A stretch of 64,000 nucleotides of DNA from NCBI GenBank assembly GCA_964007475.1, contig OZ023273.1:16009922-16073921 (forward strand), in the 5' to 3' direction. The stretch is from Hybos culiciformis (taxonomy: Eukaryota; Arthropoda; Insecta; Diptera; Hybotidae). A program made the translations under genes and the position numbers. The notes beneath the pieces were generated by a model that ran no database searches, was not told the DNA's origin, and saw only the letters and a program-made list of their open reading frames with translations. Shown in pieces: positions 42,001 through 55,110 of the stretch; position 1 is the stretch's first letter; every line of letters begins with the position of its first letter.

Positions 42001-45000
42001 TTTAAAATGCCATTTCTTTGAATTTGAACAGTATTATGTATAAATATATATATGAAATAGCTATATATGGATTTTGGTTCATATGCAAATTTCTGCAATA
42101 TTTGGAAATTTTAAAAAGTATTGACTATAAAAACAATGACGCTATAGTAATGGTCTTTGGATACATAAAAAAAAAACTATATTTATTTATGCTGTACAAT
42201 AATTTATACAGATTGTTTAGCAGAAACATAAATAGAGATTTAAAAAAAAAATTAAACTTAAATTTATCGAAAAATTAATTTTTTTAAATATTTGGTCAAA
42301 AACAATGCATATAGGTATATACAAATTATTCCTACAAATTCGATGTTGATTATGTATAGGCTGCCTTTGCCTCAGAATTCGATTTTAGAAACCCAAATAT
42401 TATATAGAAGTATTAATTCGTGATAAAGAAAAACCTAGAAAAATATTTAAACCAATTTTTGTAGTCTTTTTTGGATATGATATTCATAAAGATGAGATTG
42501 ATAGTGGACGTAATCTTCCAATGTTTCATAATTTTGGCAAAAGAGCTAAGACAAGTCGATTCGAATATATTTCCATTCCTAATCATTCTAATTTTGTTCA
42601 TTTTTAAGTTTTTATTTCTATTGAAATTTCCACTTTATATTTTTACCGAAATAAACCTACAAAACCATACAATCATTATGATCTACACTTTGTTTTAACT
42701 AAAATACTCTGTATATTTTAAATAACATCGTTTTGTAAGAGAAAATTCCGACATGCAAATTAGAACCAAAAAAAAATAAAAAATAAAATTATAAAAAAAA
42801 TCCTGTACATCACCGACAAAAAGTAGAAATCTATCTATAGCATGTAGATTGTCGGCTACTGTTATGTTAAACATTTCTACATTCATCTTTTCTTTTATAT
42901 ACCATGGTTTTACAATAAGATTTAGCAAAACATAAATCTATGTCCCACCAATTCTTTTCTTTTTCTTTAATCATCTTTTAAACAAAAATCATCATTGCAT
43001 TGCAGTATGGAGCATAAAATCAAGTGAATTTATCAGTATCAAAAAATCAGGAAAATATTGATATTATGAACTTAAAAAACAATCATTGTACATACACTGT
43101 AATACTTTGGTGGAACCTTAATATAAAAAAAAAATTGTTAAAGTTTCAATGCAATTTATCATTGCAAAAAGTCTTCTTGAATACCCGAAAGCATATTTTT
43201 TCTTTTTAGAATATTACGTTATAAAGAAGACTGTGTTCAAAATTATCGCTTAGTTGGATTTAATAAAACTAAATTATTTTTTGGAAGTTCTGTAAATTAT
43301 TTAAATAAACATTTTATTTTTGTTGATCTAGTTTTTTCCCTTTTCGAGAGAAATAAAAACTTCCCTCAAGAAGCTTCCATGCAATAAATATATAAACATT
43401 TTATTTAAGGGAGATAACATCTTTTTACATAAAAAGTATTAAAACTTTAATACATAATATCTAAAATAATTAATATTTTTATTGAATTTTTCCTTTAACT
43501 TGCAAATTTCATGTTTCAAGTATATAGTATATCGTATATTATTTATTGATAATAATCAAATATCTGTATATAGGTAAATCCCACATAATATCATAATCAT
43601 AATTTAATCAAAATCGATCACGAATCGATTGGCCAATAAAGTATTATAATATTTATTAATTTTTATTTTTCTTTATTTTCTTCTTTCGTCTTATTATGAA
43701 TTAAAAGTTTTTATAAAAAACATTAATATCAATTTACGAATAATATTGTCTTATGAATAGAAAAAAAAATTTGTTTTTTTTTTAATTTCTTTTAGCATTG
43801 AAAAACATTGCAAGCAATTAACGAAATGCAATAAATTAATCATTGAATTGGTTGAAAAAAACTTTTATATTTTTAACAGAGTGTTTAACTTTAGTGATAA
43901 ATCTAAATTTTGATTTAGGATTTCTTTAACAAAAAAATATGCACAATGTATCGAATTCATATAGTGCACAGATTTTAAATATTGATATTCATTATGTTTT
44001 CAATATTTGAAAACTCCAAGTTTGAAAACGAAATCTAGATATTTTTTTCGATATTACGGACGTAAGATAATTAGATATTTTGTCGAAATTCTCGATATTA
44101 TAAACATAATATCGATGTAACGCTACAAAATTATAATAAAACTTAAAATTATATCATCAAGTAACATATACTTTCTAATATTATCGTTGAAACATTCACA
44201 AATTTAATTTTATGATCTCAAACAAAATTTTCATTTAACGGGGTTAAAATAGCATTGTTTACAACTTACTGACAATATCTGATTATATCTTTGATACAGG
44301 TAAATACTTTTCTTTTTTTTCAAACCTTTATTTTAGTAGATTTCAATTTTTATGATTTGTATTATTTTAATAATCAATATCATTTTCTTTTAATATGTAC
44401 ATCTTCTTTTGTTTGTAGAAGGAGCTTATTAATTTTTGCAGACTTTCATAAGGTTTGTAAGTTGAAAACATCGAACTTATCATATCTAGTCTATACTTTA
44501 TATGTACAATATATACGTATTATTATTATCGATGATTTTTTTTGATTGGCATTTCAAAACAGTGTCTCATTAATGTAGTATAGAGCCCGCTTTCAAGATT
44601 TGTATTTAAAATAATTCCTTAGTGATAATTGGGGCTAAACTTATTTTTTATGTCCTTGAACTTGACTGAAATTGAACGATATTGCACATATTTAAGTTTA
44701 TAAACGATCTAAAACGGCCAAGAAGTTTAACAATTATAAGCACTTTAGTGCGGGACAGATAGATGGACAGACAGAAAATGAAAAAATACAGTCCGTTTTT
44801 TTCCTTTTTGTTGTAAAAAAAACTATTTTCAGAAAGTATTAGTTACAGTCATTTCGAACACCTTGTATTTTCAATTGATTCATTTTTTTATTAAAATGCT
44901 AATTGTTAAAAAAATATATATAACTTTGATTCAATATTAAAAGGTATGAACGAAAAAAAAAGGATATCAAAAAATAAAGGTAGAAATTTCATGTTTTACT

Positions 45001-47130
45001 TTTAGAAAGATAATTTTCCCATAAGAAATATAAAACTGCGTGGATTAAAACAAAAAAAAAAAACATATTTTTTTGCAATAAAAGATTAAAAAATTATTTA
45101 AAAAAAAAATGTTATTATAAATTGCAAGGCGCTTAAAAAAGTCTCCGATAATAATTTATATCGTTAAATTGATGTAATCAACATGAAATCTTGTTTATTA
45201 AACGTTTGTATAAAAATATTTGCCTGCTGGTTTTCTTTTATTTTTCAACTTTCTTCTCTATATAGATTTTTCTTTTATACAAATTATTTACACACAAACT
45301 TTTTGGAATCCCTAAAATATCGAGTAACAAAAAACTATTAAAATATTAAAAAATTCTTTGGGTTTGTTAATTTTTTAGATTAAATACTTTCATCTGGGCT
45401 GAAAAATCAATCCTCGAAATCAGTTTTAATCGAATGAAACGGTTGTTGATTAAGAAATTCAACCTTTATTCAAAACCTAGCTTCACAGTAAACTGGTATG
45501 AATTTCTATAATAAAAAATCTAGGTTTTATTATATATATTTTATATATAAACGTACATTCGTAAAAGCAATTTTCAATATAATTAAAATTATTATCAATT
45601 TATAAAATAAAATTCTCAATTTTCTCAACATGCCAAAAATTCAAATAAATTATCTTAAAATTTAATATTCACATAAAATATTTTAAATCTGGCTAAATTA
45701 CAAAATTGCGTTTAAGTCAATAATTAGCAATTGATTGATAATTAACAGTAATGAAATTTATTATTTTTATTTTACTAAAAGGTATTTTTTTCCTCTTTTA
45801 AATAAACAATATTTTTAAAAAAATTAAAAAAAAAATAAAACAAAAAAAATAAATAAAAATATAACTTATAGCGTAATTTTTCCAATGTTTTTAATGAATA
45901 CACTCCTTTAGACAGCTGAAGATTATTACAAAATAAGTGCATGAAGTGTTTACTTTAGGATTTTGCTAAAGTGTCATCAGAAATTAACTTTTTTTTTTTT
46001 TTATTCGTTGAAATATTAAAATAAATGAAACAAGTAGCTATATTATTGGAAATTTATTTTAAATATTATATTGGTTGGATCTTTAGAAGAAATCAAAAAT
46101 AAAATACAGGGTGGTGGTATTAAATGATGCAATAAAAAATTTTTTTTTCAAATAAACCTACATAAGTTCATTTTAAATATAAAAAATCCTGTTGACTATT
46201 TTTTCCTGATACAGCAATATGTCAGGATCACGATATAAGGCCAAATATTTTAAATCTAAGCTTGATTAGTGAGTTCCATTAGTTTTCTTGAAGTATGTAA
46301 CTACAATTAAAAAACAATAATAGTTTGTAGTTTGTATAAGAAGAAAATTTTTGAGCAGGGTTGCCAAATGTAGGGTTTCTTCGCATATATACAACCAATG
46401 AAAAGCACGTGCTCGCGTAAATAATTGACTTAGCTTCTTAACTTAATTGGAATTAATTATTTGGATTGAAAATACTGCAAAAATGTACGTCATTTGGACA
46501 ATTTATGTAACAAAAGTAATTTGCTTAAACCTTGTGCTTGCTGAGATGTTGTCGATGTTCCTATCCCCAGATACCGCACATATCTTAATAGCACGTGTGA
46601 TAGTATGATGGTAAAATTTTTCAAAACAATATGGGTTCAAGTTTGATGATGTGGAGATGCATCTCAAAATTTAAACAATAATTTAAAATATATACTGTTT
46701 GCGTTCTAAGAACAGTATAACAAATGAAGGAAGTTTTAGATTTTTTTATAAAATTAAAATATGCAATTTTTGTAAAATTTACAAAAATTCTATTGAGTTT
46801 AAGTGTCAAACTCGAAATTTTCAAATATTATAATTTTTAATAAAGTTTTTTAGGTTGTGTAAATTATCTTTAAGAATATTTAATAATAATAAACTAAATT
46901 AGGCAGCACCCGTTAACGAAGGTATAAATATTTGTCTTTAAAAAAAAAAAATTTAAGTTTAATTTTTCAAATTTAATATAAAACTTATAAAGTTACAGAT
47001 TTGACATCTATTGTTCAAAATTCATCCTAATTATATATGTAGTATGTCGATGCCACAGTACAGGCAAGTTAATATCTGAATATCTATACATATTATAATA
47101 TTAAACATCTATCGTAAAAAGTTTACGTGA
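36080..47130. other. AT-rich non-coding DNA with small tandem duplications
   Basis: No supported gene. Small features are a 15-bp tandem duplication (TTAAATTATATGTAG, 37581-37610), a 27-bp tandem duplication starting GATAAAATCATTG (38768 and 38795), a TTTTTG-rich tract near 38317-38352, an 18-bp palindrome ATTAGAAAATTTTCTAAT near 41086, and a GACAGATAGATGG tract near 44757. ORFs here are under 95 codons and resemble nothing known. Confidence 0.65.
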
Positions 47131-47161
47131 CGTTTTGTTCAACAAAACGCATTGGCGCCCG
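47131..47161 (+). other. PBS-like motif next to a short palindrome, possible LTR remnant
   Basis: CGTTTTGTT-C-AACAAAACG (a 19-nt palindrome) is followed by CATTGGCGCCCGC. TTGGCGCCCG resembles the first bases of a primer-binding site complementary to the 3' end of tRNA-Lys, and CA lies just before it as at an LTR end. The match stops after about nine bases and no LTR start or pol remnant was recognised, so this is a weak call. Confidence 0.25.
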
Positions 47162-48430
47162 CTGAAACTGATTCTTGTATTTTTTGTTAACAAAAAGTTT
47201 TGTTAATCACTCAACTTACAATAAATTCTAAAATAAATAATAATGTTTGTTTACCTGTTGAAAACATAAAAGATTTTCCGTTAAAATATGGTAATGATGC
47301 CTGTACAGATTAAAAATAAAAAAAAACATTTTAAATTTTTAAACAGTTTAAAATAAAAATCAAAGCAAAATAAAATTAAATGTTTATTCTTAATGAGAAC
47401 ATATTTGCTAATTACTACTTTTCACGCGGTCTTGTATTTTTAATTTCAAACATTTTTATATATATTTAATTTGGTTATTTTTTTTTTATTATTTACTTTT
47501 TTTCCTTTCCTTCATACAGCCTTAAGGCAACATATATGTAGTAGGTTGACTATATCTTGTATCTTTTTAGTTTTTAATTTCAATTTTATATTTAATTTGC
47601 AAATGATTGTCAATATTTTACCGGCAGATTCAAAAAACCAATCTACAGTAAATATCGCAATTTTTGTTTAAAAGACGAATATTTATAATGTAACGAATGT
47701 ATTATTTTTATATTAAATGAAAGAATATAATCTGAAAAATAAAATAAAATAAATAAATGAAAAATAAAAGAAAAACGAACATCATGATACTATCAAAAAA
47801 TATCAATTTAGTAAAATGACATTTTTTACCGCTTCGCTTAAAAATGTAAAAGACATTTTATAAAAAGTTAATACAAATTTCAATTTGATTTCAATGCAAA
47901 TCCTTTTTTTTCTTCTGTTTTTCATTGTAACAACATATAACAAACATAGGAAAAAATAGCCTTTCTTGATATAAAGATATATGTACAACCATCATTTTAT
48001 CCGGAAGTAACTTCCTTCATCAGCACATGAAGTGTTTTTTTTTTATTTAGTTTAGTTAACTTTCAGTTGAAATTTATATTTTTGCGAAAACCAGGACATT
48101 TACATACATATATATAATAAATTTAAATATTTGTTTATATTATCAAATTTATGTTCTAGCGATAAGGAGGACACTTGAACTTTTATTTTTGGGTACACAT
48201 TTTATATCTAAAATGAAACAATAAATAACTTTAATGCACTTCTAATTAATTAGAGGAATATTGAGTGAATAAAAAATTATAATTAAAATTATAATAAATG
48301 TTATTTTGTATCTTTTAAATGAATTTTTATTGTGGTTAAAAATAGTGAGAACTATGATCATAAAATATATAATTTGTCTCTATTTACACCATTTGTTTAT
48401 ATATATTGTTTTCGGGGGTCTGGGGCTCTA
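47162..48430. other. AT-rich non-coding DNA
   Basis: Nothing recognised. Confidence 0.7.
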
Positions 48431-48784
48431 CCTCGAAAAAAAGAACTTCGAAAAAAAAACCTCGAAAAAAAAAAACTCACGACGCGGCTCGCTGCAAAAA
48501 AAATTCGAGGTTCTTAGTGGCTTGTCTTTTACTATTAAGCACAATTACAAAATTGTTATGTTGTGATATTTATGTTGTGTCGATTGTAAAATAAATATTG
48601 AAATCATAAAATTGTTTTCTTTACATAACTTTAGCTTTAAAACTTCAGTTTTACGCATCGCTGGCTTGTCGAGGTTTTTTTTCGAGTTTTTTTTATTTCT
48701 TTCGAGGTTTTTTTTTTCGAGGTTTTTTTTTCGAGGTTTTTTTTTTCGAGGTTTTTTTATTCGATATTTTTTTTTTCGAGTTTT
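48431..48784. repeat. Pair of inverted CGAGG-T(n) minisatellite arrays
   Basis: The left array (48431-48475) is made of CCTCG or CTTCG followed by A runs. The right array (from 48670) contains about eight units of CGAGG or CGAG followed by 7-11 T, period about 14. The two are reverse complements, so the block can fold back. The spacer has one isolated ATTCGAGGTTC. The right array read in one frame gives a run of FFFRGFF that is not a real protein. Confidence 0.85.
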
Positions 48785-50087
48785 CGTATCACTCCCTGTT
48801 TTCGGTTTTCAAAATTTCCTCATTTGCAATTAAACTAGGAAATCTCTGTTATTTTGAACTTTGAAAACTGATAATTATCAATATTTCGATAATAGCGTTA
48901 TATTGACCTTCGACTTTTATTATTTTGAATAACAATATAGGAAAATATAAATCAAAATATCATGATCATAATAAATTATTAAAAAAAAAAGTATTCTCTT
49001 TAGTTACGTCCGTAAAATTCAACGTAACATATACTTATTGCATCTTTCCTGTTTTGAGATATTAAAATTTGAAAATAAAAATTCTAAAATAAAAAGGATA
49101 TACGTTTTGATATATCTTTTAAATTTAAATCAAATGAATTGTGAAATTGTTAGATATTTAGGGATAAAATAAAATATTATCTTTTGTCACCAACGTTCAT
49201 TCAAGTTTTACAAAAATGTTGAAATTTATCCGGAAATGTCCATATAGAAAAGCCGGATATATTTTTCATTTCCTTCTATAGTGGGTGTGAAACAATTCTT
49301 TAATTTTAATTGAAGAAATTTGAATTTTGAAATTTGAATTCCGAATAATTTTACATAATTAAAGCCTTGGCTGTAATTTACGAATTTCATAAATTTTAAT
49401 GTTGTTATGAATTATGGGATAGTACACGTGGTCCAATACAGCTATTTTATACCTGTGACTAAAATCTGTTGTTCGGCACTAAAATCTGCCATAGTTCATG
49501 AAAGATAAATGTAAAAGAAATTGGCTTCAACTTCATATTTTTTTCAAAACTTTGTATTCATTATATGATATCAGAAAAATATAAAATTATCAATATTAAA
49601 AAAATAAGGTATTCAAAAATCTTGTATATTTCTTAAGATTGATGCTTGACGGCATAAGGATGAATTTTAAGAATTTGCCCATAATAAATACTGTCAAATT
49701 CATTTTATGTCATTCCTTTTGACTTTAATGTAACAATCTTTTAAGGATTTTTGGTTGTTATTTTATTGTCTTGCAAATTTTATTTTGTTTTTTATTTATT
49801 GTTTTTTTTTTTTTTTCTAAATATCTATGCCACGAATAATTTAATAGAAATTTGATATAAACACCATGATCTTGTTTTGAATTTGAATCAATAACTTTTC
49901 TCGATAAAAATATGAATAAAAAATCAAATGTCAATCAAGCTAATTATAACTGATAACTTTTATCAAAAATATTTAATTTTTTAAGCCACAAATTTTTACT
50001 TTAGGTCGAGATAATTCTTAATCCTTGAAATTAAAATGCCGAATATTAAATCATCAAAACATCACACAAAAAATTTATATAATTCGG

Positions 50088-50147
50088 GCATTAGCGTGTT
50101 ACTCAAAGAATTATTAGCATTAGCATTAGCGTGTTACTCAAAGAAGG
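50088..50147. repeat. 35-bp tandem duplication
   Basis: GCATTAGCGTGTTACTCAAA occurs at 50088 and again at 50123, with an extra GCATTA between. It looks like a recent local slippage duplication. Confidence 0.85.
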
Positions 50148-52477
50148 GAAATAAATATATATATTGGTTCCTTTCTACCAGAAATCTTACGATATTTCTG
50201 ATAAAAACCTGTATACATTTTGTAACTTATAACCATTTTTAAATGAATATCAAAAAAAAAAAAAAAAATAAAAATTAAAAATGAAATCAATTTATTTTTT
50301 GTCTTAAGTGTTCAATTTGATTTTTTGAAGGTTTTATGGGCCAGAAGATAATTTTTTTTTCTTGATTTTTTTTTTTTTTTTAAGAATAATGATTCCATTC
50401 TGTCTAATAGGCTTGATTTTATTTGTCTGATAAAATATATAACATTGTTATTTTAAAAAATTATTGCTTATTTTTGGTAAGCAACATATATACAAAAAAA
50501 AAACAAAGTTAAATTTATTATGTAATTTTTTTCCCTTCTTCTTCATAAAAAGAATTCAATTTACAAATTTTTGATTGACTGATTGATTTTCTTTTTATTA
50601 AAATATTTTTGTGGTCATCAAAACCAAAATAAATAAATTCTGTAAAATATTCATCATTTATACATTGCTTATATGTTTTATTTATCATAATGATAATATC
50701 GATATAGTTTTCAAAGAACAATAAAGCATCCAGCGCCACCGCCTCGTAAAATATAGCACCCTAATGACAAAAAAATCATTGAATCCTTAACTCAAATTTT
50801 AGCTGGGTGTCACCATTTTTATAATATAGGGATTAAATAATCAAAATAAAAAAATTAGAAATAATATGATAATATCGACATACATATAAAAGCTTAACAA
50901 AAATTTTGATTATATGTATATGGCATGTTATCTCATTAAATTTATTGAAGTATTATTTAATTACTTATCGAATATTATTTCATATTTCTCTTTAAAATTG
51001 TTATAAATAAAAAGAAAAAAGAAATTAACGTTTACATAACAAATACACTGTTTACGTTATTTTTTTTTTTTTGTTTTTTTACAATAAACTTAACGTAATA
51101 AATCGAAATTTTCCGCATTCCTATTTTCAGTATATTTTTAAAATTTTCTTTTTCATAAACAAAATTTTATTAAACAAATATATGAAAAAAAAATGTATAG
51201 GTACATTTATTATTATGTATATGTATAATATAAAAAATTTATTCTTTTGTCTATTAAATTCAAATATTTATTGAAATTTTACTTAAAAGGAAATATTTCT
51301 GTTAAATAAAAGAGCTGGCGCCTAGCTAAAATTAAAACAGAAAAAAAAGGTGTATTATGATGATATAACTAAAACTATATAAGTTCTAACTTCCAAAATT
51401 ATATGATTGTAAATGCCAAAAAAAAATAAACTTATAATTTTTTTTGTACTGAATTTTTAGCACTCATTGTATCTTAATATAAATATTTCCGAAGATATCG
51501 TAATTAATTTTTAATAATCTGTTATCATAAAGGGCACAATTTTAAAATATGTGAAAAATATATAGTTGAGGATAGCTAAAATTATGTTTAGTTTTGTACT
51601 CTAATTTTATTAATTAATTTTAAACTAGTTCGCAGCACAGCAACATCGCAATAATTTGGAATTCTAAAAGGCCACACAATTTGAAACATTTCTTAATCTA
51701 ACACAGTAACTTCATAACGTATACATAATACGAGTATAATTGTATAATATGCCTCACAAAAGTGAGACATATTACACATAACATAGATCCGTAGTTCGTA
51801 TTGCCAAATTAAAATTTTATGAAAATTAAAAAAAAAATAATAATTAAAACTTAATTAGACCCAAAATATTAAAGGAAAAATTGTTTACCAGCAGCTGTAA
51901 ATTTTACGAAAAATATTCCAAGAAAAGAAAATTCTTACTACTTGTTTCATTATGTTTTCTCAGTTGTTTTTGATTTTTTTTTTTAATGTTTAATTTTCTA
52001 CTCCAAAAACTAAACGTGTTCGATTGATTTATGCCTCTAAATCTTTTATTTATTACACAAAGTGATCTTTTAACCACAGAAGATGGGAAGCGACATGCAA
52101 ATCAACCGAAAATTGAAGCAAAAACATACAAAAAAAAATTGGAATAATTTTTTTTTGTCTTTTTTTTTTAATATATATGTATACAAAATTCGCAGTTTAA
52201 ATAAACAATTTTATATTGGTGGCGGCTTCTGTGTTTCCCCATTTATAGAGACAACGGATTTGCATCCTTGCATACAATTTAAAATATTTTATCAGTAATT
52301 TTTTTTGTTTTTTCAACTCAGTCCCTGTTTAATTCTTATGAATTTTGTGGAAAATTTACTCCACAATTATAATAAGGTTATTGAAATGATGCTCATTTTT
52401 TCATAACAATTGTTTGTTATTTAATTTTTTTTTTGTCGTTTTCTAGGCTTCTGTTTATTGTTTATTTTTACCAGCAA

Positions 52478-52490
52478 CAGCAGCAGCAGC
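52478..52490. repeat. (CAG)4 run
   Basis: CAGCAGCAGCAGC follows CAGCAA, in non-coding context. Confidence 0.85.
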
Positions 52491-54673
52491 ACAAATCTTA
52501 TAATAGTATCGTTGGTATAGTGTCATTTGTTTAAAGTTGAAACTTATGAAGTACACTTTTATTTGGTTAAGCCCAATTCTGTAATGTTCAAATTTCTAAT
52601 ATTTAACTCTCAGAAATCTGTATCAGAGTGCGAGGCTGTAATTTATCAACGTTAATTTTGTGGAAATTGTTAGTTCTACACAGTTTAAGCGTAAATTAAT
52701 TTTTTTTTACATAATTATTATCTGACCTTTCTCGGCTGCAGCTGCCATTTCGAATGGAAGCATTCTTCTTATCCTATGCACAGTGCATTTTAGTTTTTAT
52801 TCGTATCTCAGCTCGTAGTGAAATTTATTTCAATTTGTCAATTTTCAATTAAAATAAGGGTTTTTATTGTTATCAAAGGCGTATACCAATTGCCCTTAAA
52901 TCTTAAGAATTCACACAATGAATAACATAAGAAATAATTTTTAAATTATTTATAATTATAATAGATTAGTAAAAAAAAAATAGCCAATTATTATCTAATA
53001 TTATGTGTATATTACATATTATGTTATTTATTTAACGAACTTAGTCTTTGAACCGACGACATGTTTATTCAAACAACAAAAATAAGTTAATGTCCTTTGA
53101 ACAATTTTAAATTGATCGAGTCTGCATAAAAGTTCGATTGATAAAAATCAAGTTTTTTCTTTCACATTTAAAATAAATCTGTTTTTACTTGTTCATTTTT
53201 TAATTTTTTATTTTTTTTTGTTTTTGGAGATCACCTTTTAGAAAATAGATTAAAAGAGTTTGAAGCAACTTACGTTCATTGCAATGACATGTCATTAAAA
53301 TACATCTTAGTCCAACAAACGCCGAGTAATCCTGAACTTTTATTTCATTTTTACATTCAAAAACAACTATTTTTGTTTCATACAGTTCTTACAAAATTTT
53401 ATTAAGTTCAGAAACTTTGTACATGTTTGATCTATATTGTGTTTGTGCTTTTATTTTCTAAGTATTAATTGTATCACATACTTCCCATCCTATATTACCC
53501 TTACAATCGAAACCAAAAAATTCAGTTCAATACAAGAGATTTTCTTATATAGATTTTTTTGCGGCCAGTTTAAGTTCGTCGTTCCTTTGTAATTATCAAA
53601 TAATTATCAAATATAATAAACAAAAAGGCCTAGAAAGGCTAACAAACATTTTAAGGACTATTAAATTGAAAATTAAATTAAATCCCAATGTACAAGAAGA
53701 GTGCAAAAAAAATCCATATCTATATACTATTTTAATTATGTACACTATATACTTTTTACTTTTTACCAAATATGAATCCGAATATTACGTAGTTTGTTTA
53801 AGAAGAGGTAGTTTTTTAATTTCAAACAATTTCAGAAATTCTAAAAATTGTAACTTTAACCTTAGCCAACTTTTGTGTCACATTTGTTAAAATGGATTTA
53901 CCTACGTTAATCATCATAATTAACCAATATACTGTAAAGTTTAAACGATGCGATGCAGAAAATATATTTTTTTTGTTTTACATATTGATTTGAATGAAGT
54001 GGTTATTATATTGCAATAAAAATCTTCCCGCCTTTTCAAGCAAGCTTTCATTTTAATAGCCTTTTTTTAACATGTTCAACTAAAAGAAAGATGCGGATCA
54101 GTTATAATGTCCTTTGAATTTTCTTGTTTGTTTTGTTTCTTTATTTTTTATTATTAACATTATTTATTTCAAGCCCTGTGATTTTTTCTTGTAAAATTTG
54201 AATGGTAAATATTACTATTTCCAATCAATGTACATTACCAACTCCTATGTAACCTATTGTACATTATATTGATCATCTTAAACTTTTATACATTTGCCTT
54301 TTATGAAAATAAATTGGTTTCAAATTCTGTTCCATTTTTGTTTTTCTTTTAACTAAATTTTTTGTTACCTATATTATTTTTTTTTTTATTGTTATTAAAT
54401 CAGATATGAACTGCAATGTGCCTTAACGAATTTTTAGCTCAATTTGCTAACTAAAAAATTGTAAATGAAACAAATCGTCATTGTTATTCTAATTTTAGAA
54501 TGTTCAATAGTTCATTCGACTATCTCGTTCTCTTAAGGCACCACAAGGTTAAAACTTTCATCCAATTTATTAAATATGTAGAATATTATTGACAATTTTG
54601 AAGTCTTGAAGTTATAATTCTTGAAGCTACCAAAACTGGTGTTAAAAGCTAAAAAAAAATATATTTCATTTCT

Positions 54674-54960
54674 TTGCAGGACAGGAGGGAAATTGCTGAA
54701 TCCCTCTATGCGTTTGATCTGTTGAAGGGTAACATTAAATCAGAATGTTTACGTAATAAAATAGTGATTAACGTTAACTCAAAGCCTTTAGACAAACTAG
54801 ATTTCTTAAGGAATTCAGGTATTCGTCTAATTACGCATCCAACGAGCCATTTAATAGATGCTCAAAGTCTTTTAATAAGTTTCATTTTTTGTTCGAGGAC
54901 TCAATCACTCGTGATTCTTTTAGGACTAAAATTATAAAATTTGTAATTAGCGAATACTAG
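54674..54960 (+). pseudogene. C-terminal end of a jockey-like non-LTR retrotransposon ORF2, frameshifted
   Basis: The translation begins in a RREIAESLYAFDLLKGNI segment, which resembles the region after the reverse transcriptase in ORF2 of dipteran jockey-type LINEs (family pattern: R-R-x-x-A-x-x-L-x-A-F/Y-D-L-L-x-G). After the NVNSKPLDKLDFLR stretch the first frame stops making sense. A second frame, offset near 54825, continues with NYASNEPFNR and FRTKIIKFVIS up to a TAG at 54958. One indel therefore separates the two halves. Nothing coding is recognisable upstream, so this is a 5'-truncated, dead copy. The match is from memory of the family; no alignment was run. Confidence 0.72.
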
Positions 54961-55110
54961 TATATGTAGCCACATTATAATTTTAAGTAGGGTTTATCTT
55001 CTTTTTTAATTTTTATGTTTGTCATAGCTTTTAGTTTAGGAACAATTAGGCTGTAAATATGTTGTCTTTTTTTGGCAAGAAAATTAAATAAAATAAAAAA
55101 AAAATAATAA
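54674..55110 (+). mobile_element. 5'-truncated LINE insertion with 3' UTR and A-rich tail
   Basis: The ORF2 remnant is followed by about 120 bp of 3' UTR (including TTTAGGAACAATTAGGCTG) and then an A-rich tail ending in AATAAAATAAAAAAAAAA and AATAATAATA near 55110. That order of coding end, UTR and A tail fits target-primed insertion on the plus strand. The left junction lies at about 54670, just before CAGGACAGG. No clear target-site duplication could be picked out. Confidence 0.65.

Larger units (their letters stand above)
48785..54673. other. AT-rich non-coding DNA
   Basis: No supported gene. It contains a 35-bp tandem duplication (next entry), a short CAG run and a less AT-rich patch near 52.7-52.8 kb with CTGCAGCTGCC and TGACCTTT. 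A two-fold ACTAAAATCTG repeat lies near 49458. Confidence 0.65.

Noticed and set aside
54662..54681. Host exon starting after a TTTCTTTGCAG acceptor-like site
   Set aside because: The coding sequence that follows resembles a LINE ORF2 tail with a frameshift and an A-rich tail, so the splice-like site is probably chance.
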